Positions 21,874-32,886 of a DNA stretch of 64,000 nt are shown one piece after another. Each line of letters starts with the position of its first letter. Positions within the stretch are counted from its first letter, which is position 1. The translations under genes were made by a program, and so were the position numbers. The notes below the pieces were generated by a model, which worked only from the letters and a program-made list of their open reading frames with translations, was not told the origin of the DNA and made no database searches. Origin of the DNA: Syngnathus acus (taxonomy: Eukaryota > Chordata > Actinopteri > Syngnathiformes > Syngnathidae); contig NC_051088.1 in assembly GCF_901709675.1 (NCBI RefSeq), forward strand, positions 1,860,664-1,924,663. The letters are read 5' to 3'.

Positions 21874-23685
21874 ATGGGAGAACCAAAGAAACGCAAGATA
21901 GCAAGTGAGTGCAGAACATTTCAGAAACGGTGGGAAAATGAATATTTCTTCATAGAAGTCAAGGGGAAATGTGTCTGTTTGATTTGCCAAGAAAGTGTTG
22001 CAGTGATGAAAGACTATAATGTGCGAAGACACTATGAAACCAAACATCAGACCTACACGTCCTACACTGGTGCTGAGCGAGAAGAGAAAGTTAGGCAAAT
22101 GGCAGCTTGCCTGCTAGCTCAACAGCAGTATTTTCTCCGTGCTAACAAAACACAAGAAACCGCCACAATAGCAAGCTATAAGGTAGCTCAGCTCATAGCG
22201 AGGCACAGGAAACCTTTCTCAGACGGTGACTTCATAAAACAGTGCCTCACCACAGTCGCAGAAACAGTGTGCCCAGAAAAGATGCAGGAATTTAACAACG
22301 TGAGCATGTCCAGAAACACAGTTGTGCGGCGAATCGAAGATCTGTCAGCTAATTTAGAACATCAAGTGTCACATAAAGCTTGCGCTTTTGACTTTTACTC
22401 AATTGCATGTGATGAGAGCACAGATGCTACAGACACCGCACAGCTGCTGATTTTTCTGCGAGGAGTAGACGATAACTTTTGCGTTACGGAGGAGCTGCTT
22501 GATCTTAGGAGTCTAAAGGGCACAACAACGGGAAAGGACATGTTTGAAGCTGCGTCAGATGCACTTGACAAGATGGATCTTAAATGGGACAAGCTGTGTG
22601 GAGTTACAACGGATGGGGCTCCGGGTATGACAGGCGAGCGCAAAGGAATGGCCTCTATGGTGTGCGCCAGGGTGCGAGAGAGTGGAGGTGATGCTGCTAA
22701 AATGCACTGTATCATCCACCAAGAAGCCCTCTGTGCCAAGACAGTCCAGCTTGGCGATGTGATGAATACAGTTGTGAAAACGGTGAACATAATTCGAGCA
22801 CGAGGGCTCTATCATAGAGAATTTCAAGCTTTCCTATCTGATGTCGATGCTGAATACGGGGACGTACTTTATCATTGTGATGTGCGCTGGCTCAGCCGTG
22901 GCTCCATGCTGCAGCGGTTTTATTCCCTGAGATCAGAAATTGATCAGTTTTTGAAAGAGAAGGACAAACCTCTCCGTGAACTGAGTGACCCTCTGTGGTT
23001 GGCAGACCTGGCATTTCTAGTTGATCTTACTGGTCATCTTAACACACTGAGCAAGAGCCTGCAAGCCAAAGACCAGCTTGTGCCACAGCTGTATGCGCAC
23101 ATGAAAGCATTCTGCGCGAAGCTCCGTCTCTTTGAGTCACAACTGCACAACTTCAATGTTGCGCACTTCCCCACGCTGTCCGAAATCAAGTGTGGTTTTC
23201 CAAAGAGCAACCTCTCTGCTAAAAAGGAGAAATATGTGTCTGTGGTCACATCTCTTAAGAAAGAATTCAGTCAGCGTTTCCAAGATTTCTCTATCATTGA
23301 GAAAGAAATCAAGCTGTTCTCGACTCCCTTCCTGATGGATGCAGAAAAAGTGGAAGAAAGTCTCCAATTGGAACTTATCGAAATGCAGTGTGATGATTCT
23401 CTGAAGAATCAACATCAGCTTCTCTCCCTACCCGACTTCTACCAGAGCTTGGAAAAGGCCAAGTTTCCTCTGATGCGACGTCACGCAAAAAGGATGATGA
23501 GTCTGTTCGGCTCGACATACATATGTGAGCAAACGTTTTCTCTGTTAACTCTGAACAAAAGCAGATTGAGAACCAAAATGACCGACAGCCATCTGCGTGA
23601 TGTCCTTAGCATCTCAACCACCAAACTCACTCCTGACCTGCCAGCGATCCTTCAGTCCAAAGCGCAGCATCACTGCTCCCACTAA
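21874..23685 (+). CDS. hAT transposase, full length (GTF2IRD2/ZBED-like)
   Basis: 603 codons without interruption, the longest intact gene in the window outside the LINE. Residues 20-60 form a BED-type zinc finger (C35, C38, H53, H58) for DNA binding. The catalytic region shows the first Asp at D180 (ACDESTD) and the second at D247 (TTDGAPGMTG), followed by the HCDVRWLSRG motif. The C-terminal dimerisation block FGSTYICEQTFSLL carries the acidic residue E552. The length is normal for this hAT group. The start is the first ATG of the frame, just before the conserved PKKRK segment. Whether it is expressed, or domesticated like human GTF2IRD2, cannot be told from sequence. Confidence 0.93.
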   Translation: MGEPKKRKIASECRTFQKRWENEYFFIEVKGKCVCLICQESVAVMKDYNVRRHYETKHQTYTSYTGAEREEKVRQMAACLLAQQQYFLRANKTQETATIASYKVAQLIARHRKPFSDGDFIKQCLTTVAETVCPEKMQEFNNVSMSRNTVVRRIEDLSANLEHQVSHKACAFDFYSIACDESTDATDTAQLLIFLRGVDDNFCVTEELLDLRSLKGTTTGKDMFEAASDALDKMDLKWDKLCGVTTDGAPGMTGERKGMASMVCARVRESGGDAAKMHCIIHQEALCAKTVQLGDVMNTVVKTVNIIRARGLYHREFQAFLSDVDAEYGDVLYHCDVRWLSRGSMLQRFYSLRSEIDQFLKEKDKPLRELSDPLWLADLAFLVDLTGHLNTLSKSLQAKDQLVPQLYAHMKAFCAKLRLFESQLHNFNVAHFPTLSEIKCGFPKSNLSAKKEKYVSVVTSLKKEFSQRFQDFSIIEKEIKLFSTPFLMDAEKVEESLQLELIEMQCDDSLKNQHQLLSLPDFYQSLEKAKFPLMRRHAKRMMSLFGSTYICEQTFSLLTLNKSRLRTKMTDSHLRDVLSISTTKLTPDLPAILQSKAQHHCSH

Positions 23686-23979
23686 GTGCAACGCTGTTCC
23701 TATTAAAGGTGAGTTAAAAAAGATATTTTACAGTATTCATGTGTTCACAAGCTCAATTATTTAATAACTTATTTGCATAAATATCTTATTTTCTCCCTTT
23801 ATACAGGGCTATGAAGAGGGATCACCATCCTGACTAAGAGGCAATCTAAGACTGCTGTTTTGAAAATGAGCTGCCAATCCTTTTTGAAACAAATATAAAT
23901 AAAAATCCATTAATGGAAAGTTGTGATGTAGGTTTTTTTTTCCTTTAAGCATATTCAATTATTAAGCATAATTTACCTA

Positions 23980-24782
23980 CCGTAATTTTCGGACTATAAG
24001 TCGCGGTTTTTTTCATAGTTTGGGTGGGGGGGCGACTTATACTCAGGAGCGACTTATATATGTTTTTTTTCACAAATTTTTACTTGATCATTAACACATC
24101 ACTTACTTACAAGTATAGTTGACCACTTCACATGTTATTTTTAGTATAGTTGATCACTTCACATGCTTTGATATCTTTATCTTGAACATATTCAAAACAT
24201 GAAAAATAGAGAGAAAAAATCAAATAAAGTAATTAACACTTTAAAGCGCCATATCCTCTGGACATGTCCTCTGTCACCAGGATGACATAAAGGACGAGAA
24301 ATTTGATCGATGGATTTAATGATTTGGAGTGACACAAATGGTATGATAATATTGTTGTTTATGTGATAGTTATTTAAAATATTGTTTATATATCGTTGTA
24401 TGGGCCTGTGGAATAATTTGAACTGCGGCGCGGCACACGGCATTGTTGACAAAGGACGATCGATGGATTTAATGAATTGGAGTGACACAGATGGTTTTAT
24501 AAACGTGTTATTTATGTAATAGTTTTATTTAAATAACTGAATGTTACGTCAGGCCCGTTCTCAGCTCCTCGTTTGTGTTTGTCACGTTAGCATACCGTAT
24601 CGTTTAGCCTGTTGTTGCTCGTTCATGTCTGTTCTTGGTGTTGGATTTTGTCGAATAAATTGCCCCCCAAAATGCGACTTATACTCCGGAGCGACTTATA
24701 TATGTTTTTTTTTCACATTTTTGGGCATTTTATGGCTGGTGCGACTTATACTCCGGTGCGACTTATAGTCCGAAAATTACGG
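23980..24782. mobile_element. TA-flanked element copy B (short relative of copy A)
   Basis: Ends CCGTAATTTTCGGAC and its inverse with TA at 23978-23979 and 24783-24784. The interior (24290-24520) matches one arm of copy A, including GATCGATGGATTTAATGA. The palindromic partner arm is absent, so this copy is about 800 bp. Confidence 0.85.
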
Positions 24783-25005
24783 TACATTTGAAATTTGATT
24801 TTGTTAACTTTAATACACTAGAAAACCTCATCTCTAGTGAGTGGCCCAGCCTTTCATATATTTTTCTGCATGTGGCCCTCCATGAAAAAGGTTTGGACAC
24901 CCCTGTTCTAGATGTTCACAGGAGGCCCTCACAATATAGTATTTGGGTCTGCCAGAGTAGACTAACATCTTCAAAAACATGGGAGCCAACAAAACACAAC
25001 ACCTC

Positions 25006-25200
25006 AAAAGTCAAAGTCAAAGTCTGCTTTATTGTCGTCAAACATCTGTCGTTAGTTTGCTGCCAGCCTCTCTAGGGAGTAGCAACAAATGAAGGGAGTT
25101 TCCCCTGGAGAAATCAGCTCCCCAGCTAACTAGCTTATCTACAGGATGCAAGGTACATAATGTAGCTGATCCCAGCCGGCAACAAGATTTTACTACGTAC
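25006..25200 (-). mobile_element. L2 3' tail fragment or L2-tailed SINE
   Basis: AAAGTCAAAGTCAAAGTC followed by TGCTTTATTGTC is the inverse of the L2 3' end. The remaining sequence does not match the other L2 3' UTRs here. Confidence 0.5.
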
Positions 25201-25525
25201 AACACCAATAGGCACAATGACCTATCCTGATTCTATTAGATAAGCGAAAATTCATCATCAATTGAACTGTGCATGTTGTGCATATTCCCAGCCATATTGG
25301 TTCATTCCTTTGCCACATACATTGTAACGTTTATGCAGTAGAGACAGCAAATAATGTGAAAATGTCGTAGAGCAATCAAGGTATTGGAGTTAGGCGTGCT
25401 TAGTGAGTGAGCGGCATTATGAGACTGTGGTGGGTACACAATTCAGGTGAGTGTATTATTAAATCATCATCAGTGATTTATAGTATCAATTGTGTGAAGA
25501 AATACCAATGTTGAATTCTTTAGAT

Positions 25526-26277
25526 TAGGGTTCCCCAACCCCCGGTCCACGGACCAGTACCGGTCCGTGGGTCACTTGGTACCGGGCCGCCAAGCCGCAC
25601 AGAAAAATAAAAAAAATTTCATCGATGATCGATTAATTCAGGTCAAGACGCTCGTCCCGGTCACGTGACATGTTTCCCCAGTCGAGCCCGCGAAGCAAGC
25701 AAATATGAGCAAGAAACAGAGGTGTTTGGAAAGCTTCTTCGGAAAGGGAAAAAAGCCCAATGAGGAGCCGGAAGAAGAAGAGGCTACGACTTCTAAGAAA
25801 AGGAAAGCTGCTTTTAAAAGAACATTTCTGGAGTCCTACTTAAAATATGGATTTATCGCCACAGGTGACTCTGACGCGCCAAGCCCACTGCATAATATGT
25901 GGCGACAGGCTAGCTAACAAGGCAATGAAGCCTTCAAAACTGCTTCGGCACATGGAGACCAAGCATCCTGTATTAAAAGACAAACCTTAACCACTTCGGG
26001 TGTCATTGTCTCCGATTACGCCAGGATGGGACCGGCTCGTTTCTGAGAAACAAGCTCAGTGCTCCCACTAATTCAACGTAATAGTGAGTTTTATTTTCAT
26101 GTCCTTTATACTTGTTTTTATGCCAGTCGTATCATTTTATTTCACCGTATTTATATATTTATTATGAATGTATTATTTATTCATATAAATGTATTATTTA
26201 TATGTATAAAGGCCGGTCCGCGAAAATATTTCTGACACGTAACCAGTCCGTGGCGCAAAAAAGGTTGGAGACCACTG
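25526..26277 (+). mobile_element. hAT element, internally deleted (ZBED5-like)
   Basis: Starts TAGGGTTCCCCAACC and ends GGTTGGAGACCACTG, flanked by CTTTAGAT (25518-25525) and CTTTAAAT (26278-26285), an 8-bp duplication with one mismatch. The GGTCCGTGG and ACCGGTCC phrases near the ends also occur in the copy at 36747-39022. Only the first part of the transposase remains. Confidence 0.85.
25705..25988 (+). pseudogene. hAT transposase N-terminus (ZBED5-like BED region)
   Basis: ATG 25705 opens MSKKQRCLESFF with an acidic, lysine-rich stretch and then FLESYLKYGFIATGD, resembling ZBED5. The frame then shifts near 25875; in the next frame the BED finger continues (CIICGDRL, SKLLRHMETKH) to a stop at 25988. 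The rest of the transposase has been deleted. Confidence 0.78.
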
Positions 26278-26605
26278 CTTTAAATGATAAATAAAGACAT
26301 TAAAATGATAAAGAAACAATGGAGTGATTTTGTTAGATTGACTGATGGGAGCAGGATGTCGAGCAGGGACTCCACGGCAGGGGCTCCTCCACGGCATGAC
26401 CACAAGCTCAATCTTGCAACAGGAAGCTGTCAGCCTGACTTGACTTTTGTAGGTGAGAGGAGGCTCGTAGGGAGACTTGTTACCGAGGTGCATGAAGCTG
26501 TGAGGCAATCTTGGTGAACCGGAAAGGATGTGGTGACAGTCATGCTTAAATAGGCGATGGCAGGGTCTTATTGGTTTCTAAGATGCACGTGTTGATGTGC
26601 AGTTT

Positions 26606-26609
26606 CTGA

Positions 26610-26681
<72 letters not shown>

Positions 26682-26757
26682 ACGAAAGAACGAAAGAACG
26701 AAAGAACGAAAGAAAGAAAGAAAGAAAGAACGAAAGAACGAAAGAACGAAAGAACGA

Positions 26758-26793
<36 letters not shown>

Positions 26794-26809
26794 ACGAACG
26801 AACGAACGA

Positions 26810-26861
<52 letters not shown>

Positions 26862-26925
26862 AACAAACAAAGAAACAAACAAAGAAACAAACAAACAAAA
26901 ACAAACAAAAAGAAAGAAAGAAAGT
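26606..26925 (+). repeat. (GAAA)n microsatellite with GAAC variants
   Basis: About 320 bp of GAAA units with interspersed GAAC and CAAA units. The long phe/ser/leu-rich and lys/glu-rich ORFs across it are artefacts. Confidence 0.97.
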
Positions 26926-27194
26926 GTCATTCTGTCCTTGCGGACTAAGGCTGAGCTGTGTTTTGGTGCACACAAAAGATGCTTGCCTATATATGTAGTT
27001 ACTTATCCCCTCACTTCTTCTGTAGTCAGGAAGAAGCTAAACAAAGATAATGAACCAGTTGATACAGAACGGTCTTTGTCCTGAAGTATAGCACAAGGCA
27101 GGGTTAGTGTATGTTGTTCGTACTCACCAGTGGGCATGCTCCAACATGCTCTGGTGGTCCACGCCGCAGGCACGGAAGCTGTAAACTTGAGTGG

Positions 27195-27650
27195 CTGCAT
27201 TGCACAGACAGGTGAGCTCACTCATCCCTGCAAGGCTTCAGAGAAAGGAGGGGAGGCAGCAATTACTTGAGGAGGAGGACATGTTGGAATGCAAACGCTC
27301 AATGATGACAGCAGAGTACAATGGGAAAAGCACCTACTTCTCACTGCTGCCCAGTCATTCCTGCTCAAAGCAGATGTCACAGCTGGAAACAACCACTCCG
27401 TTTGGACAGAGGTATCCCCGTCCTAACATCAGAAGACTATGCACATGTCACTGGGTGTCTGCCAATCATAGCTCCGTTTCATGAAGCAACTGTGGAGCTT
27501 TCGGAGCAGAAAAGTGTCTGGCTCGAAGGTTATTCGTCTCCTGAAGATAATAGAGAAGATGGTCCAAGAAGGGTCCAAGAGGGGCATTAATCCTATCGCT
27601 AGAGAGCTCGGAGAGCATTTTATTAAACATGTAAAGGAAAAGCTGCACAT
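27195..27650 (+). pseudogene. hAT transposase middle fragment (ZBED4/ZBED1-like), left of the ISL2EU insertion
   Basis: Frames within 27195-27648 encode ITSEDYAHVTGCLPIIAPFHEATVELS and, after a frame break, AINPIARELGEHF-like sequence ending VKEKLH. These match the region before the LLDPR motif of ZBED-type hAT transposases. The frame continues at 34285 with QSFNIMSLPKLLDPRLLQIKPE once the 6.6-kb insertion and one AT are removed, which fixes the insertion point. Confidence 0.78.
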
Positions 27651-27689
27651 ATAGAGGCTTTGCAGCTGACGTCATCAGCCGCGCACATT

Positions 27690-27718
27690 AGCCTGGCGGC
27701 CATCTTGCCGGTCAACAT
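27690..27718 (+). promoter_or_regulatory. Left subterminal block with YY1-like motif
   Basis: GGCGGCCATCTTGCCGGTCAAC begins about 45 bp inside the left end and precedes the transposase ATG by about 65 bp. The core GCCATCTTG is the inverse of a YY1 site. A CRE-like TGACGTCA lies at 27668-27675. The matching block at the right end is at 34217-34237. Confidence 0.55.
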
Positions 27719-29424
27719 TTCAGTGCCGGTCAACGACTCACACACGCTTTCTTGTTACATCTGCTGCTATTTGAGCTTGAAAATGCCGGAAACCTGCTGT
27801 GCTGTTGGATGTAGCAATAGACGAGGCGATAAACCAAATCTTAGCTTCTATAGATTTCCGGCAAACATCAAAAACGCGATAAATGGATCGCGGCGATTCG
27901 TCGTGAACGATGGAAACCTACGATTTACACAAGGATATGCAATGAGCACTTCATATCAGGTATGTAAACAAACTATTCACCCCTGATTTGTTTCACAAAA
28001 TGTGAAATAATACAATATGGGATGATACAAATATGATTGTTGAAAATGCTGGGTGCATTTTTAGAAAGGCAGCAAGAGCAGCAAGGCAGGGAATGGGATG
28101 ATTTCTTCAGTTCTCCCCCCCGCCCCTCCGTTTTTATTTTTTGTTTATTTTTTCATGATGCTTCATCTGATTGGCTTGAAAACTTTATCAATGTAAATAT
28201 TGAACTTCATATTGGAATTGAACAATTAATTCTCATGAGTGAATGCATTAGGACATTTCAAAAGAAATTATTATGAACCTTGTGAAACAATTTTTTTTTA
28301 ATGAAGCATTTTTGAACAAGAGGCTTTTTGTTACTTCATTACGAAACAAACTGAACTGGGTATATCCCCTTCAACAACGTGCTTAATTATTTATGGTAGT
28401 CATTATGAATAATGTGATTGTTTAATTGTTTCAGGTGCAAAAAGCGAAGATCCACTATCCCCAGACTATGTGCCAAGTATATTTGAGCATACCCAGTCAC
28501 CTCACAAACGAAAACTCAAATGTTCATTGAAGATCTTTGAGAGAAGACAAAATCTCAAGCAGCGCAAGAGAGACCGCGAGAGGGCATTGGCAGCAGCAGC
28601 AGCACTTGTCAATATTTCCCAGTCTGTCCCTTGTGAAAATGATCTACCCGCTGGTGAAGATGTGGTGCACGCTGAGATTCGAAAAGAAGGCATGGTGACT
28701 ACTGCCACACAGACGGATATCACTGGGGAAGCAATGGATTCCCTCACTGCAGAGTGTAAAAATCTGCGTGCAGAACTTGATGAACTGAAGGACAGTTTGA
28801 AACGCTGTACATGGAATGAAGAATCTTTCAAGGGTAATGATGACAAAGTAACGTTTTTGACTGGTCTGCCATCATACATGATTATGATGACAACGTTTAA
28901 TTTTATTGCACCTCATCTTAGTCAAAATATGAAGTTGAGTCCTTTTAGTCAATTTCTTGTGACATTACTCAGACTGAGGCTGAATCTGTGCCTTCAGTAC
29001 TTGGCTTACACATATGATGTTTCCACTGCTAGTATTTCCAGGAGTTTCAGAAATGTAATCCATGTCATGCATAGTATACTGGTTCCAACCCTAGTGGTTT
29101 GGCCTGAGCGTGAGCAGTTTAGACTGAGTTTACCAATGTCCTTTCGTTCTAAATTCAGCAAGTGTGCATGCGTCATTGATTGTTTCGAGATATTCATCGA
29201 GCGGCCGAGTGATCTGAAAGCCAGGGCCCAAACTTATTCAAACTACAAGTCTCACAATACAATGAAATATCTGATTGGCATTACTCCACAAGGTACCATA
29301 TCATTTATCTCCAAGGGCTGGGGTGGTCGTGCCAGTGACAAGTTTGTTGTCGAACAAAGCGATTTTCTGACCCATCTACTGCCAGGCGATCTGATCTTGG
29401 CTGACAGGGGATTCGATGTCGGTG

Positions 29425-29606
<182 letters not shown>

Positions 29607-30458
29607 CCCTCTGCTCAGCCAAATTTATTGTGTGACATTATTATGTCACGCACCAACATGATAATGACAAATTGACTCCTACAGTACTAAAACCACAGAC
29701 CAAAGACCACATTTTCAACAATGAACATTGTGTGCATTGTCTCACACAGACAAACTCTCAGTTCAACAAATTCCACAAACAAAAACATAAGTTTTTTCAC
29801 TTACTATGTGTGGCGGGACAGACCATTCGTTTTAGTTTGTCGTTTTCAGGAGACAAGATTTCAATAACGTCACTGAGGCATATTTTAACGAACTCCACTT
29901 CATTGTATGGCTTTTTAGCCCGTGCAATGTTCCAAGCCAGTTGAAACAATGCAAGTGTGACAGTCTCTGAGTGCTTCGTAATTTTTTTGAAAAACTGTAC
30001 CTATTTTTCTGCCTGACTTTTCAAAGTCTCCAAACTTGTGCTTGCGAAATTCAGTCCCTTTTGCAAAGTCCTTATCGATATTGGCATGAAGTGAGCTGAA
30101 GTGGCGCTGACCATTTGAAGCTTTTAAATGCGCCAATGACGTCCGACATATCAGGCAGAATGGCTTGCCATAGCGTTCAACAAAAAACAACTTTAAGCTT
30201 TTCTGGACCTAATGGGCCCCCGTAGTCACAGTCGCCATTCATTAAAAAGCCAGCAAAACCAATCGCTCTGTTTGTCCCTCCTCCTTTGCGGGATTTCACC
30301 TCACGCGCATGCGCGTTTGACCAAAATACCATATTGAACTCAAGCGAAGCAAATACGCACGAAAAATAAACACAAATGTTGATATGAACGTAAAAGAGCC
30401 GCATGAAACCAGCCAAAGAGCCGCATGCGGCTCGCGAGCCGCGGGTTGGCCACCGCTG
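29607..30458 (-). mobile_element. hAT fragment inside the ISL2EU-like element
   Basis: The right end GCGAGCCGCGGGTTGGCCACCGCTG (30434-30458; first and last bases approximate) is a hAT terminus of the GAGCCGC type. Inside, 30190-29945 on the minus strand encodes a BED finger. A left terminus is not recognised and CACTAGAT, the 8 bp after the right end, is not found on the left. The insertion has therefore lost its left side together with part of the host transposase. Confidence 0.68.
29945..30190 (-). pseudogene. hAT BED-finger fragment (SCAND3-like)
   Basis: The minus-strand frame FFVERYGKPFCLICRTSLAHLKASNGQRHFSSLH is a BED finger (C-x2-C, H-x4-H). It is followed by GTEFRKHKFG and then unrelated residues. 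Only the N-terminus of the transposase is present. Confidence 0.75.
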
Positions 30459-31570
30459 CACTAGATGTCGAGGGTACCAGAGGATTAGCTGCTGTCCGTA
30501 TCCATGTAGAGAGAGTTATTGGACTCGCAAGACAAAAGTATACCATGATGGAAAATATCATACCCATCTCTTTATTGTCATCTGATGACAGTGGTTTCAC
30601 TACATTAGATAAAATTGTACAAGTGTCATGCGCACTTACAAATTTATCTGACCCAATTGTACCATTTGAGTAATGATGTTGCATCCATATTTTTTCTGTA
30701 ATAAATACCAGGAAAGAATCTTACAGAAACAACTTTTTGTGTTTTATTTCCAACTTCTTACAGTTAGGGCAAAACCATCGTTGTGGGACTCGTTTTATGC
30801 CAAGACATTTCATGTGGAATGCTTTGATGCTGCAGTTCTCGGATTTACAAACCAACATATCCTCAGTGGGAGGGTTACGGCAGTAGCAAACAGACTCTTC
30901 CGAAGCGGATGCAGTGGTAGCAACAGATTGGCCTACCGTGTACACTTTAGCTAATAGCTCTGGCATAATACAACGGAGATAGAAATTGTCCATCTTGGCC
31001 AGTTCGTTTGCCAGGAAGGAATCATCAGGAATGATGCGCTGAATAAACAGTAGATTCTCCTTCCATACGACAAAGTCACAGTACTTCCTGCCAGTACAAT
31101 ACAGTTGTGATTGTACTTGGTAATAATACTGGTGGTCTTCACGTAGCACGTAATTGCCGTTCGATTTCTGCTCCAAACAGAACGCCTTGGACTCACCAGC
31201 AACCTCTTCCACTCCTTTATCTTTGATGCAGAAGGGACACTTAATTTCGAGGCACCCTTTGCCACAGCAGTCACACGAGAGTAGCCCATCCGGTGATGCG
31301 CCAAAATATGGACAGCCGGCAGACATGTGGAATCCGGTTTCGTCAACGTTTAGGCCAGTGTGCCGCTGGGTCATTATCATTTCGTACCGCTTCCTTGCGT
31401 CCGACTCGTGATCGCAACCCCATCTAAAAATAAAATGATGAATAGAATATAAACGTAGATATGAAAGGTAGTACTTTGGTTATGAGCAAACATAGTAAAG
31501 CGATTTGACAAACCATTTCACTAGGCAGAAAGAAGAAAAATTTAATTTAATTATATTGCAATGCAAATTA

Positions 31571-32886
31571 CTGTTTTTTCCCATGTATAATGCACAAAAT
31601 GTAACTAATTTATTGTCCTAAAATCTGGGGTGCGCATTATACATGGGTACAATTTTTTTTTCTTTTTCTTTTTTTTTCTTTTTTTTTTTTTTGTGAAGAA
31701 AATCATGGTACAACAATTTTTGAAGAAAATCTTGTCACGGATGGTTCTTTACAACGTCACTTTCCTCTCTTTTCATTTTAACCTAACTGATTGCGGTGGT
31801 GCCTTTCTGGGCAGTCGGAGAAATCAACGCCAACAAAAAAAATACATCCAGCCTAGTTAAGAAATCACCAGAAAGATCACCATGACAATTGTGAATAATA
31901 AATAAATAATTATATATATTATATATATTATTATTATAATAATAAATAATTGTGATAAATAACTGGAACATCACTCAAATATTGGTGATCCCGTTGAGAG
32001 TCTCACATATTTCTTCGCTATCGAGTTTGCTACTGCATGCGCAGTGATACTGACCGGCAATATAACATCCGGTTGTTCCCAAAGATGATCTTTTTTCTGA
32101 AATAATTTTATGTTTACGGACTTAAGTAACCCGGCCGGGTCATACCAAAGACTATAAAAATGGGACCCATTGCCTCCCTGCTTGGCACTCAGCATTAAGG
32201 GTTGGAATTGGGGGGTTAGATCACCAAATGATTCCCGAGCGCGGCGCCGCTGCTGCTCACTGCTCCCCTCTCCCCCAGGGGATGGATCAAAATCACACGG
32301 GGATGGGTCAAATGCACAGGACAAATTTCACCACACCCAGACGCGTGTGTGACGATCATTGGGACTTTAAAAAAAAATAATGTTGTGAAATAAAATATTA
32401 CCTGTAATACGTATTTTGTTATTTGCTGATTGTATGTATTAAACTATCACATTCATTGTCAGTCAAGAAGAGAAGAGGACTATTCGCATCGGATCCATAG
32501 TGCGCATGCGCAGTGATACTGCCTCCGTATGACGTCCAGTCCGCGATGGAGATTAAAAAACAAACAATATTTGACAATAACAGGTTTCTGTTCCTGTCTT
32601 TGGTAATGTCCCCCTGTCTTTTTGTTCCACGTCTTTGTCGGTCAGTCCTGTTGTTGGTTTTGTTCGAGTTATGTTAGTTTACCAAGTCTGTGTTTTGAGT
32701 TCCTCCAATGAACCCTGGTTCAAGCTGCACTTGGTCGCCCTCTTCCTTTCCACACTCCATCCGTGACAAGATTTTCTTCAAAAATATAAATAATAAAAAA
32801 AAAATTGTACCCATGTATAATGCGCACCCCGGATTTTAGGACAATAAATTAGTTAAATTTTGCGCATTATACATGGAAAAAAACGG
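31571..32886. mobile_element. TA-flanked element with TATAATGCGCAC ends, carrying a SINE
   Basis: Inverted ends of about 95 bp (31571-31667 and 32796-32886), each with two facing copies of ATGTATAATGCGCA, flanked by TA (31569-31570, 32887-32888). The inner 31700-32130 and 32363-32790 are AT-rich with no coding function seen. It lies in an intron of the YqaJ-type gene. Confidence 0.83.
32131..32362 (+). mobile_element. tRNA-derived SINE (GGCCGGGTCATACC family), 5'-truncated
   Basis: It matches the SINE copies at 35226 and 57209: GCCGGGTCATACCAAAGACT, the GGGACCCATTGCCTCCCTG block and the end ACGATCATTGGGACTTT. The tRNA-like head is lost. Confidence 0.82.

Larger units (their letters stand above)
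21649..24905 (+). mobile_element. hAT transposon with intact transposase, carrying TA element copy B
   Basis: Starts CAGGGGTGTCCAAAC and ends GTTTGGACACCCCTG, inverted ends flanked by a perfect 8-bp duplication TTCTAGAT (21641-21648 and 24906-24913). The transposase gene occupies 21874-23685. A TA-flanked element (23980-24782) sits in the 3' non-coding part and enlarges the transposon from about 2.45 to 3.26 kb. It is inserted in a Rex3 fragment. Confidence 0.95.
21284..24970 (-). mobile_element. Rex3: Rex3 LINE internal fragment, split by the hAT at 21649-24905
   Basis: On the minus strand 24970-24914 followed by 21648-21284 reads as the Rex3 segment between endonuclease and reverse transcriptase, recognisable from the SFNSHLRRPRLTS-like and RWWTPAV-like phrases with several frame breaks. 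Removing the hAT and one copy of TTCTAGAT restores continuity. It is a decayed fragment with neither end. Confidence 0.68.

Noticed and set aside
22395-22827. Minus-strand ORFs under the hAT transposase
   Set aside because: Antisense shadows of the intact plus-strand gene.
25705-25988. Host ZBED5-type gene
   Set aside because: Lies between hAT ends with a target duplication, has a frameshift and lacks the rest of the protein.
26546-26998. Long ORFs on both strands
   Set aside because: They are translations of a (GAAA)n microsatellite.
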